The position numbers and the translations under genes were made by a program. Below, in pieces: positions 1 through 7,176 of a stretch of DNA of 10,210 nt (its first letter is position 1; each line of letters opens with the position of its first letter). The notes under the pieces are model-generated. The model was not told the origin of the DNA. It searched no databases and saw only the letters and a list, made by a program, of their open reading frames with translations. The DNA is taken from assembly GCA_913040875.1 (NCBI GenBank), contig CAJWHX010000089.1, positions 1-10,210 on the forward strand, in the 5' to 3' direction. This DNA comes from an uncultured Pseudomonadota bacterium. GTDB lineage: Bacteria > Myxococcota > UBA796.

Positions 1-665
1 CCATGACCACGCTCGTGCATTTTGGCAAGTCGAACACACGCTTGAGTGTATCCCTGCTGACAGCCTTTGGAAAAACGTGAATGGGCTTCCAAATAGTCTT
101 GTTCGACACCCCACCCATTGTAAAACAAGTCGCCTTCGATGAAACATCCATATTGGTCTTTTGCTTTACAGGCCTCTTTAAACAAGGCTTGAGCTTTGGC
201 GTAATTTTGCTTTGTTCCTACACCAGCCATATGAAGCTCTCCCAGATGTGCGCAGGCAGGAGCATATTGCTTCTTTTTACATCCCCACTCCAAATCTGTC
301 ACCGCCTGTCTTCCATTGGATGCCTTTTGAGAAGGATGACCATTGACATACCCTTTTGCCCATCCCGAAACAACACATGCAAGAGCATCAGACTTACAAC
401 GTTTACCCAAGAAATCTCCGGCCAACTGTAAATCACTTAAACCTCGTTCATCGGTCCATTTTTTATAATGGCACGCCTGATAGTATTTCAATTCACACGC
501 TTTTTCATAAGAACTGGTGCGTTCATCACCCATCAAGATATTTCCCGGTGTGTTGAAATCACGACGAAATAACTTCACCGCATAGATTCGACCCTCTGAA
601 GAATCTGGCCAAGCCGCAAACGCCTGCTGACCGAAGAATAAAAATGTCCAAATCAATGCCAACAT
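1..665 (-). CDS. Secreted cysteine-rich Sel1-like repeat protein (C-terminus cut by window edge)
   Basis: Reading the minus strand from ATG at 665-663 gives 221 open codons that run off the left edge, so the C-terminus is missing. The first 17 residues look like a signal peptide (MLALIWTFLFFGQQAFA, cleavage AFA|AW), giving a periplasmic or exported protein. The mature part shows Sel1-like (SLR) repeats, clearest at about residues 134-168 and 170-205 (patterns such as HMAGVGTKQNYAKAQALF and YNGWGVEQDYLEAHSRF). Cysteines come in five evenly placed pairs: C57/C65, C90/C97, C129/C138, C166/C174 and C202/C210. This is the arrangement of the Helicobacter Hcp-type SLR proteins, where each pair forms a disulfide across a helical hairpin. 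SLR proteins are usually binding scaffolds with no enzymatic activity; the partner here is unknown. The start is supported by a strong ribosome binding site. The gene is divergent from the transglycosylase operon. Confidence 0.88.
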   Translation of the reverse strand, partial: MLALIWTFLFFGQQAFAAWPDSSEGRIYAVKLFRRDFNTPGNILMGDERTSSYEKACELKYYQACHYKKWTDERGLSDLQLAGDFLGKRCKSDALACVVSGWAKGYVNGHPSQKASNGRQAVTDLEWGCKKKQYAPACAHLGELHMAGVGTKQNYAKAQALFKEACKAKDQYGCFIEGDLFYNGWGVEQDYLEAHSRFSKGCQQGYTQACVRLAKMHERGH

Positions 666-672
666 TGTGATG

Positions 673-679
673 CTCCTTT
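673..679 (-). promoter_or_regulatory. Ribosome binding site of the Sel1-repeat gene
   Basis: On the minus strand the sequence AAAGGAG lies 7 nt before the ATG at 665-663. This is a near-perfect Shine-Dalgarno match and fixes the start, which also places a credible signal peptide at the N-terminus. Confidence 0.8.
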
Positions 680-736
680 GAGTCCGTCGAAGGATGATGC
701 AAACTCTACTGTTTCACAACAATACAACTCGACACC

Positions 737-827
737 CAATTCAAAATTCTGTTGAATGTTTATAGTCCAATTCTGTGAACAATTCAAAGACTGTAATTAT
801 TCTCTTTATTTCGGATGCATTATTCAA
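737..827. repeat. Cluster of short repeats (ATTCAA/TTGAAT and AATTCTGT)
   Basis: CAATTCAAA occurs at 737-745 and again at 780-788. AATTCTGT occurs at 745-752 and 769-776. The core ATTCAA occurs at 739-744, 782-787 and 822-827, and in inverted orientation (TTGAAT) at 752-757. The cluster lies 70 to 160 bp upstream of the Sel1-repeat start codon, where regulator sites for that gene would sit. The region is AT-rich, so some of the repetition may be chance. Confidence 0.4.
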
Positions 828-845
828 GTGTTAACTGAAAATGCA
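816..845. repeat. Imperfect inverted repeat / hairpin
   Basis: TGCATT-A-TTCA (816-826) can pair with TGAAAATGCA (836-845), giving a 10-bp stem with one bulged A (822) and a 9-nt loop (827-835). No T-tract follows on either strand, so it does not look like an intrinsic terminator. It lies near the middle of the divergent intergenic region and could be an operator or simply chance symmetry. Confidence 0.4.
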
Positions 846-872
846 CCTATGCCGAACATATTACTGACGGAT

Positions 873-885
873 TGTTCTAGGAACA
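873..885. promoter_or_regulatory. Palindromic candidate operator TGTTC-TAG-GAACA
   Basis: Perfect 5-bp inverted arms are separated by 3 bp. The site lies 13 bp upstream of the candidate -35 box at 899. The same half-site occurs elsewhere in the intergenic region: GAACA at 777-781 and 854-858, and TGTTC at 1002-1006. The position suits a transcription factor acting on the operon promoter. The protein that would bind is unknown. Confidence 0.4.
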
Positions 886-898
886 CTCTTCGAAACGG

Positions 899-927
899 TT
901 GGAATGTCAGTCAAGACTTGGTACATT
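899..927 (+). promoter_or_regulatory. Weak sigma70-like promoter candidate for the transglycosylase operon
   Basis: TTGGAA (899-904) and TACATT (922-927) are separated by exactly 17 bp. Each matches 4 of 6 positions of the sigma70 consensus. Transcription would begin near 934 and leave a 5' untranslated region of about 100 nt that contains the tandem repeat at 963-990. Hexamer matches at this level are common by chance, so this is only the best candidate. Confidence 0.3.
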
Positions 928-962
928 AGTGACAATCCCCCCCTCCGATTTATTTTATCAAT

Positions 963-990
963 ATCGTCTCTACATCATCGTCTCTATATT
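963..990. repeat. 14-bp tandem duplication in the predicted leader
   Basis: ATCGTCTCTACATC (963-976) is followed immediately by ATCGTCTCTATATT (977-990). The copies match at 12 of 14 positions, the first ten being identical. The repeat lies about 40 bp before the transglycosylase start codon and would be in the mRNA leader if the promoter at 899-927 is used. Confidence 0.7.
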
Positions 991-1031
991 GCTCTTTGTA
1001 ATGTTCGAACCACCCTCTGTCCCATAATGCT

Positions 1032-3380
1032 ATGTTCCTTACTCTACTGATTTCTACATTGATCGCTTGTGAAACGGCCCCAAAAGCAAACCCAGCTGTC
1101 ACACCACCAAATCTGGACACACCTCCTATTCAAGAGTTGAGTTCACCGCCCCCTGAAACGCCACCCGTTGATGCTCAATGGGACCCAAAAGAATTCTCCG
1201 GTCCGAGTTTTATGAGTGACGCACTAAAAAACGCCCTGTACAAACAAGATTGGAACAATGCGTTCCCGCTCGTGACCAGTAGCTCTCCAGAAGCGAACAT
1301 ATTGTCTACATGGATAGCCATTCAGTCGAATCAAGAGAAGGGAGTCATTCACAACTATGATGTAATTGCACAATACGACCACATACCTGAAGCCCATCGT
1401 GCCTTCATGTTGGGAGCTCTTCAGCTATCAAACGATAAACTATCTGCCGCGCAAAGACAGTTTGCTTTGATTTCAACAGAAAGCCCTCTCAAGGTACAAT
1501 CTCAATGGTTAGAAGCGGAGTATTTATTGAGTCAATCAGACGCCTCTGAACCAATTGTGCAAAAAACAGTCGAGTCCCTGCAAACACTGGCCAGTCTCCA
1601 ACACCCATTTTCACATGGTGACGATGTGCTCGCAGCGTTAATTGCCAGATCGGAAGGGTCTAACAACCTGTATCCACTGTATCGAGAACTTTGGGCATCA
1701 TACCCGTACTCTACACAGACAAAGAAGATCTTGACCAAACTCGGCGCACTGGAAAAGCAACAGAGCAAATTTAAAGCAACGGCTGAAGATTGGAGTAAGC
1801 GCGCGACACAGCAAATGCTCGCGTGGCAATGGAAAACACTGATCGCAGAACTCGCCCCAATCATTCCAACATTAACCTTAGACACATCGGAGGCCTGTGC
1901 CGTTCGATATGCCTATGGTCGATCACACTTCAAAATAAATTCCGTTACCAAAGCCAGCCAGCTTTTGCCCAAGGTTGGAAATGAATGCAAAGGATTGAAC
2001 GAGGATGTCGGTGCCAAAGCGTGGTACTTGATTGGTAAATCGTATGAACGAAAGAAAATGTGGGGGGAAGCCGCCAAAGCCTATCAAAAGATTCCCGAGA
2101 TGTATCCGAGTCACTCTATGGCGGACGATGGATATGCCCTTGCTGGAATTGGGCATCAGGAGGCCGGGGATCTAGAGAGTGCACTTTCCTTATGGGAACA
2201 ACAAGTCAAAACCTTCCCCGAAGGCGATTTGGTTGGAGAAGGATACTGGCGACTGGCCTGGACTTCCTTTCTGCAGGGAAACACCAGTACAGCCATCGAA
2301 TGGGCCCAAGAGGCTCAGCAAGTCGTTCCAGAAAGCGGACACCCCTATCAATACTTTGCCTTCCCTTACTGGGAAGCCAGATGGAAGGTCTATCCTTCAA
2401 ACAGTGAACACGGTGTGCAAAACAGTGATCCAAATCAAGTCACTGAAGGTATCGAGTCATGGAAGGAAATGGTCGCTGAACATCCTTCTGATTTCTATGC
2501 GCTACTCGCTGCAGGCCACCTGTGGGAATTGTCTGAAAACTGGATGGCAGACACCAGTTCTATCGATTGGCAGAAACTCAATCCAAGCCCCACGTGGACG
2601 CTCCCTGTCGAACTCGCCCAATCTCAAGTTCTTACTGAAACGGCACAACTGAACCAACTGGGGATGTTTGACGAAGCACAAACGACCTTTGCGTCATTGA
2701 AAAGTACCTCCATCACCACATTCGCCATGAACGCTCGGCTTGTTGGAGAAGAAAACTGGAGTATCGGACACGATTTACTGCACAAATACATCCAAAAGCA
2801 TCCGCCCCATACTTGGACGGAAAATCAAGCCGAGATTTGGTACCAGGCATACCCAAACCAATATTGGGATTTGTTGCAAGCACACGCCACCAATCATCCA
2901 AATGATTATCCCTATGACGTACGTATTTTTCATGCCCTCGTGCGAGAAGAATCTAGTTTCAACAAAGATATCGTCTCATGGGCCGGAGCCAAGGGTTTGT
3001 CTCAGTTGATGCCGGCGACTGCTAAGCGAGTCGCTGGATGGGTTGGGCTCAGCGTCAATAGCACTACAATATTTGACCCCAGCACCAACTTGCGCATCGG
3101 ATCCAAATACCTCGGCTACTTGCATGGATATTTTAACGGAAACCCCTATCTGGCTGTCGCTGCATACAACGCAGGTGAAGGAAACGTGGGAAAATGGCTC
3201 AAGTCGAAAGGAAATTTACCGACCGATATGTTTGTGGAGTCCATCCCGTTTCGTGAAACCAGACACTATGTAAAAAGAGTCTTGGGAACCTATCAAGCCT
3301 ATCATTTATTGTACGATCAAAAGGAAGACACCCCCATCTTTTCTGACTTACACTCCTTCAATCACGTGGCAAAACCATGA
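1032..3380 (+). CDS. slt: Slt70-like lytic murein transglycosylase, lipoprotein
   Basis: This 782-residue protein should cleave the MurNAc-GlcNAc bond of peptidoglycan, leaving 1,6-anhydro-MurNAc ends, at the periplasmic face of the envelope. Residues 1-13 form a lipoprotein signal with lipobox LIAC (Cys13 lipidated). Glu at +2 is not the inner-membrane retention Asp, so outer-membrane sorting is likely. A Pro-rich linker follows to about residue 55, then a long alpha-helical TPR-like region (about 60-590, clearest at 330-450). The catalytic SLT domain covers about 628-745: EESSF with catalytic Glu640, GAKGLSQLMPATA from about 651, and AYNAGEG at 711-717. It is longer than E. coli Slt70, which is soluble rather than lipidated. 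ATG 1032 is the only ATG, GTG or TTG start after the in-frame TAA at 999, yet no Shine-Dalgarno precedes it. The stop overlaps the next gene by 4 bp, so the two are probably co-translated. Confidence 0.93.
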   Translation: MFLTLLISTLIACETAPKANPAVTPPNLDTPPIQELSSPPPETPPVDAQWDPKEFSGPSFMSDALKNALYKQDWNNAFPLVTSSSPEANILSTWIAIQSNQEKGVIHNYDVIAQYDHIPEAHRAFMLGALQLSNDKLSAAQRQFALISTESPLKVQSQWLEAEYLLSQSDASEPIVQKTVESLQTLASLQHPFSHGDDVLAALIARSEGSNNLYPLYRELWASYPYSTQTKKILTKLGALEKQQSKFKATAEDWSKRATQQMLAWQWKTLIAELAPIIPTLTLDTSEACAVRYAYGRSHFKINSVTKASQLLPKVGNECKGLNEDVGAKAWYLIGKSYERKKMWGEAAKAYQKIPEMYPSHSMADDGYALAGIGHQEAGDLESALSLWEQQVKTFPEGDLVGEGYWRLAWTSFLQGNTSTAIEWAQEAQQVVPESGHPYQYFAFPYWEARWKVYPSNSEHGVQNSDPNQVTEGIESWKEMVAEHPSDFYALLAAGHLWELSENWMADTSSIDWQKLNPSPTWTLPVELAQSQVLTETAQLNQLGMFDEAQTTFASLKSTSITTFAMNARLVGEENWSIGHDLLHKYIQKHPPHTWTENQAEIWYQAYPNQYWDLLQAHATNHPNDYPYDVRIFHALVREESSFNKDIVSWAGAKGLSQLMPATAKRVAGWVGLSVNSTTIFDPSTNLRIGSKYLGYLHGYFNGNPYLAVAAYNAGEGNVGKWLKSKGNLPTDMFVESIPFRETRHYVKRVLGTYQAYHLLYDQKEDTPIFSDLHSFNHVAKP

Positions 3381-6300
3381 CCATTCTGTGCTGGCTCAAC
3401 CTTGCATTCGCTTCACCACACCTCCCAGCGGAGGTTGCAGAATGGGGGGATTGGGTTCGGCAACATCATCCCGAAGGTGCATGTGTTGATCAGAAGGCGT
3501 CCAATTGTTTATGGTTGGGTAACCTAAGGTTGTTTCTTCAAGACGATGAGGGTCGTTTTATTCTTCAAGGTAGTTTGGATGCTCCTGGGTGGATCCCCCT
3601 GCCTGGCAGTACTGAGTTCTGGCCCGTCAATGTGCGATTACAGGGGCGTCATATCCCCGTCTTAGAAAGAGATGGTAAACCACATATCTATGCATCGACT
3701 GGAAACTTCGATATCGAAGGGACAATCGTATGGAATACCCTTCCCAATGAACTTCCCATACCGTCATCAACTGGGGTCGTTCAAGCACAGGTTGACAATG
3801 TCCCTATGGTCGTGCAATTGGATGAAAAAGGACAACTTCTCTTAGAACAAGAAGATCCGTCTGACATCAATCCACCCATTTTAACCGTGAGTCGGTTGTG
3901 GTCCGATGGCCCTACGCCGACACTTACCACTCACTTTTCTGTACAAAATGCTTCTCAGGCACAAGTCGTTGACTTAGGAAGCGCATCAATCGACCAAGGA
4001 ACACTCATCGAAGCTGGTGGTGGCATAAGTCACTGGATGGATGATCAGAATCACATATTTGTCTATGCGCCTGCAGGCGTCCATGAATTTCAATATGTTC
4101 ACGCTCTCGAACCTCAAATATTGAACATCCCAATCCCAGAACCGCCTTTGAATTGGCCAAGTATGGAACACTGGGCCATAGAAAGCCACATTGCTCAGAG
4201 ACAGATCAATGTCACAGGATTACGCCCTATTGCAACAACACAAAGTCTAACACCACCATCGTGGCACAATCATCCAACGTATACTAAGGAACCCAGTGCC
4301 GTCGTTGAGTTTGACGTATTACTAAGAGGAAATCCGTCACCACCTCCGAATGATCTAACACAATACCGACAAATCTGGCCGAAACTGAATGGAATGGGTT
4401 TCTGGATTCAAGATGAAATCACAGGAACGATGACTCAAGGCTGGACGCTGACACCACCTCCTGAACTCACTATCCAATCGGTTGAACAATCTAATTTTGC
4501 GCAAAGCATCGTAGAACAAAATCATTCAGAAAACGAGCAGAGTACTGTTGAAATACCCATCCGGACGCAAGATGTAGACATCACCATTATTTCAGATACG
4601 TCAAACAGTACGTTACCACACGGTCAATGGAATACAGAATTCTCGAGCACTCAATTTGTTCTTTGGGTACCCAATAGCTGGATGATTCTGTACTGGGACG
4701 GAATCATCTGGAAAAATTTCGTAGGAGCATTGTGTAATATCGCGTTGGCACTGGTCTTTGCCTTGCGTTACCGATCCACATCTTCACGCCACACTCCGAT
4801 TGTACTGGGGGTGGCTCTTGGAGGTCTAATTGCGCCATTTAGCACCTTCGCTTGGCAATGTTTACACTGGCTGTGTGTATACACGAAGAAATATCACTGG
4901 CTATTTATTCTCAGTGTCTGCTGGGGAGTCTTTGCTCTACACGAATCGCAAACCTTGCCCATTAAAAATACACAGCAGCAAATGTACGACCCATTCATGA
5001 CTGAATTCGCTGAAGAAAACTACATGCATCGAAGCGAACAGGTCATGAAAAAGGACCGAAGTTTCTACACTCAAAACAACACTCAAATGATTCAAATGGG
5101 GATTGGACTTCCGACTTGGACTGGACAACCCATTACAAAGTCTTGGGTGTCGGGTCAATCTGCGACCAAAGACATGACCCTGTGGAGTCTGAAGTCCAAA
5201 CACAAACGATGGATAGCCATGTTGGCCGGTCTATTAATAGTCGGGATGGGATGGTTGCGAACCAACAGACAATCGAGCGGAAAATCTGCTCTATTATTGA
5301 TCGGTTTGCTGCCGGCACTCTGGCTCCCTCAAGAGGCTATCGCACAAGAGCCTTTCAGTACAACAATACAAACATCGAGTGACCTGCCTCCAGCAAACGT
5401 CGAACAAGTGCTCCTTGAACATCTATTCCCAGATGACTGCCAAACAGAGTGTGTCAATATTGCCCTCTCCAGGTTGTCTATTGAGGAGGAAACACAACGA
5501 CTGAAGATTTGGATGGAAGTTCATGCGGTCGAAGATGCGATTCTCACATTACCAGGACCCATCAACCAGTGGCCCATTGACTCTGTTGTATGGGAGGGCA
5601 CTCCCACGCACGAACTTCGAAAGTCCAGCGAAGGATATCTCGAAGTTCGGATTCCACAAGGAATCTGGTCCATTGACATTACCGGACCCTTAACTGATGG
5701 GGTGCAACTCCACTGGCCTGTCTTACCCCATCGAATGGATACCAAAACGGGGAATTGGATTGTCCAAGGAATACTCGAAAATGGTCAAATCGAGGAGCGG
5801 ATCGGCCTGACTCAATCTACATCTTCTCCCACCAAGCTCAATCACACAGGACTAATACAGTGGACCAAAGAGGTACATCTAGACACCCAATGGACCATCC
5901 TCAATACACTGACGAGAGAGTCCAAAGACTCCAACATCGCCTTGAGTATTCCGCTTCGCCTCCCTGCAAATGTTCAGTTGTTATCCAGCAATGCAGTGTC
6001 GACTGAAGATGGATGGAGAGTATCTTTTCCAAAAGGAGAAACCTCTGTTTCATGGACCACGGTCCATGTAATTGAAGACCAACTCACCCTCGAACACACC
6101 ACACTGGACAATGTCCCAACCGCTTTGACATGGCGTATTGAATGTGGAACCACTCTCCACTGTGACTTTGAAGGACCGCCACCAACCAACCACATTGCTC
6201 CTTCAGGGAAATGGATTCCTACATGGCACCCATATCCTGGAGAAACGTTAAAGATTCAAGCCACTCCCCTCATCTCCAAACCAGGTGAGACAACCCAAGT

Positions 6301-7174
6301 TCAATCGCTTCACTTACATCACACACTGGAAACGGAACGCATTCAGGCTACAGCCACTTTTGAACTGGAAAGTAGTGCCAGTCAGCCGGTAGAATTCACC
6401 TTGCCTGAAGGTGCTACCATCACAGCCGTCAAAATGAATGGCGTACCCTATCCTTATCAGCCCAACCAAGCACTCAAACTATTGACCAATATCGGTATAG
6501 ACAGAGTGGAACTCTCTTGGAGAATCTCGAATGACGGTTGGACACATCAACTTCCATCGCCCAATATAAGCCTGCCCATCTCCAATCCCACTATCGAGTT
6601 GGACCATCACGATGATATGGTGATTCTGTGGGGCTCTAATGTATGGCACCACAACGCTCCGCCCTTATGGAGCACTCTACTCTTACTGGGATTGATGGCT
6701 CTTGGATTGGCGCGCCACCCAAACTCTAGACGAAGTTTCAGCATATGGATCGTCACCTTACTGGGAATCGCCCACACCGGTTTAACTATCGGTGCTATGC
6801 TGCTTCCCTTGATCATAATCAATCAACTCAGCACTCGTTCGCGTAAGACAATGTTGTTGGAATTGGGTGTCGTTATGCTCTTATTTTTGTCTACCTTATC
6901 TTTGCTGATGAACCCTACCGTATCGATTTGGTTATGGGGACGTTCAAGCTTAGAATGGTATACAGACCTAGTGACCAGTATTCCGACGCTTGAAGTGATT
7001 GCTGTACCGACCCACTGGGTTCAAATCCTGTGGTTTGGGTGGTTGCTATGGATATTAATAGACCTATTGCCTCCTCTATTCACAGATCTGATTCAGCGTA
7101 CACAAAGGATCCTGAACTCGGCTTCAGCCACCCCCACCAATCCTGGCCTAGAAAACTCCGAATCAACTGAATGA
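3377..7174 (+). CDS. Large multi-spanning membrane protein with two duplicated periplasmic ectodomains, function unknown
   Basis: This 1265-residue protein starts with a short hydrophobic signal (AFA|S at 12-13). The topology I infer is: ectodomain 1 (13-445); membrane segments near 447-467, 474-490, 490-504 and 507-522; a periplasmic stretch to 610 with MIQMGIGLPTW at 571-581; segments at 611-629 and 637-655, the latter ending like a signal peptide (AIA|Q at 656-657); ectodomain 2 (657-1095); then about five C-terminal segments (1097-1237) and a short polar tail. Both ectodomains begin with the same beta-rich domain: a Cys pair (C36/C44; C688/C692), LPG-x4-WP (75-83; 725-733) and G-x8-G (100-109; 753-762). 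From memory this matches a recurrent family of 1200-1450-residue hypothetical proteins in Proteobacteria, with no known function. The ATGA overlap with the transglycosylase suggests a cell-wall-related role. The start is forced: an in-frame TGA at 3344 is followed by no other start codon. Confidence 0.85.
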   Translation: MTILCWLNLAFASPHLPAEVAEWGDWVRQHHPEGACVDQKASNCLWLGNLRLFLQDDEGRFILQGSLDAPGWIPLPGSTEFWPVNVRLQGRHIPVLERDGKPHIYASTGNFDIEGTIVWNTLPNELPIPSSTGVVQAQVDNVPMVVQLDEKGQLLLEQEDPSDINPPILTVSRLWSDGPTPTLTTHFSVQNASQAQVVDLGSASIDQGTLIEAGGGISHWMDDQNHIFVYAPAGVHEFQYVHALEPQILNIPIPEPPLNWPSMEHWAIESHIAQRQINVTGLRPIATTQSLTPPSWHNHPTYTKEPSAVVEFDVLLRGNPSPPPNDLTQYRQIWPKLNGMGFWIQDEITGTMTQGWTLTPPPELTIQSVEQSNFAQSIVEQNHSENEQSTVEIPIRTQDVDITIISDTSNSTLPHGQWNTEFSSTQFVLWVPNSWMILYWDGIIWKNFVGALCNIALALVFALRYRSTSSRHTPIVLGVALGGLIAPFSTFAWQCLHWLCVYTKKYHWLFILSVCWGVFALHESQTLPIKNTQQQMYDPFMTEFAEENYMHRSEQVMKKDRSFYTQNNTQMIQMGIGLPTWTGQPITKSWVSGQSATKDMTLWSLKSKHKRWIAMLAGLLIVGMGWLRTNRQSSGKSALLLIGLLPALWLPQEAIAQEPFSTTIQTSSDLPPANVEQVLLEHLFPDDCQTECVNIALSRLSIEEETQRLKIWMEVHAVEDAILTLPGPINQWPIDSVVWEGTPTHELRKSSEGYLEVRIPQGIWSIDITGPLTDGVQLHWPVLPHRMDTKTGNWIVQGILENGQIEERIGLTQSTSSPTKLNHTGLIQWTKEVHLDTQWTILNTLTRESKDSNIALSIPLRLPANVQLLSSNAVSTEDGWRVSFPKGETSVSWTTVHVIEDQLTLEHTTLDNVPTALTWRIECGTTLHCDFEGPPPTNHIAPSGKWIPTWHPYPGETLKIQATPLISKPGETTQVQSLHLHHTLETERIQATATFELESSASQPVEFTLPEGATITAVKMNGVPYPYQPNQALKLLTNIGIDRVELSWRISNDGWTHQLPSPNISLPISNPTIELDHHDDMVILWGSNVWHHNAPPLWSTLLLLGLMALGLARHPNSRRSFSIWIVTLLGIAHTGLTIGAMLLPLIIINQLSTRSRKTMLLELGVVMLLFLSTLSLLMNPTVSIWLWGRSSLEWYTDLVTSIPTLEVIAVPTHWVQILWFGWLLWILIDLLPPLFTDLIQRTQRILNSASATPTNPGLENSESTE

Positions 7175-7176
7175 GT

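Larger units (their letters stand above)
666..1031. other. Divergent intergenic regulatory region
   Basis: This 366-bp stretch separates two divergently transcribed genes and contains no credible gene. It is AT-rich in its left half and holds several small structured elements: repeated ATTCAA and AATTCTGT words (737-827), an imperfect hairpin (816-845), a TGTTC-TAG-GAACA palindrome (873-885), a weak sigma70-like promoter facing right (899-927), a run of seven C (937-943), a 14-bp tandem duplication (963-990) and the 8-bp palindrome GTTCGAAC (1003-1010). It must contain the promoter for the Sel1-repeat gene, but I could not pick out a convincing -35/-10 pair on the minus strand. Confidence 0.7.

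Noticed and set aside
81..556. Two plus-strand open frames (81-431 and 356-556) that could be small genes
   Set aside because: They lie antisense to the Sel1-repeat gene, which has a signal peptide, recognisable repeats, regular cysteine pairs and a strong ribosome binding site. The plus-strand frames show no domain or start signal.
937..943. Run of seven C as a phase-variable tract
   Set aside because: It is short, non-coding and single. Nothing else suggests phase variation.
2060..2652. Long alternative-frame openings inside the transglycosylase gene
   Set aside because: They are shadows of a continuous 782-codon gene with clear domain content in the main frame.
5336..5347. The signal-peptide-like AIA|Q site as the start of a separate second gene
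   Set aside because: The reading frame is continuous from 3377 to 7174. The segment is better explained as a membrane helix leading into the second ectodomain, though cleavage there is possible.
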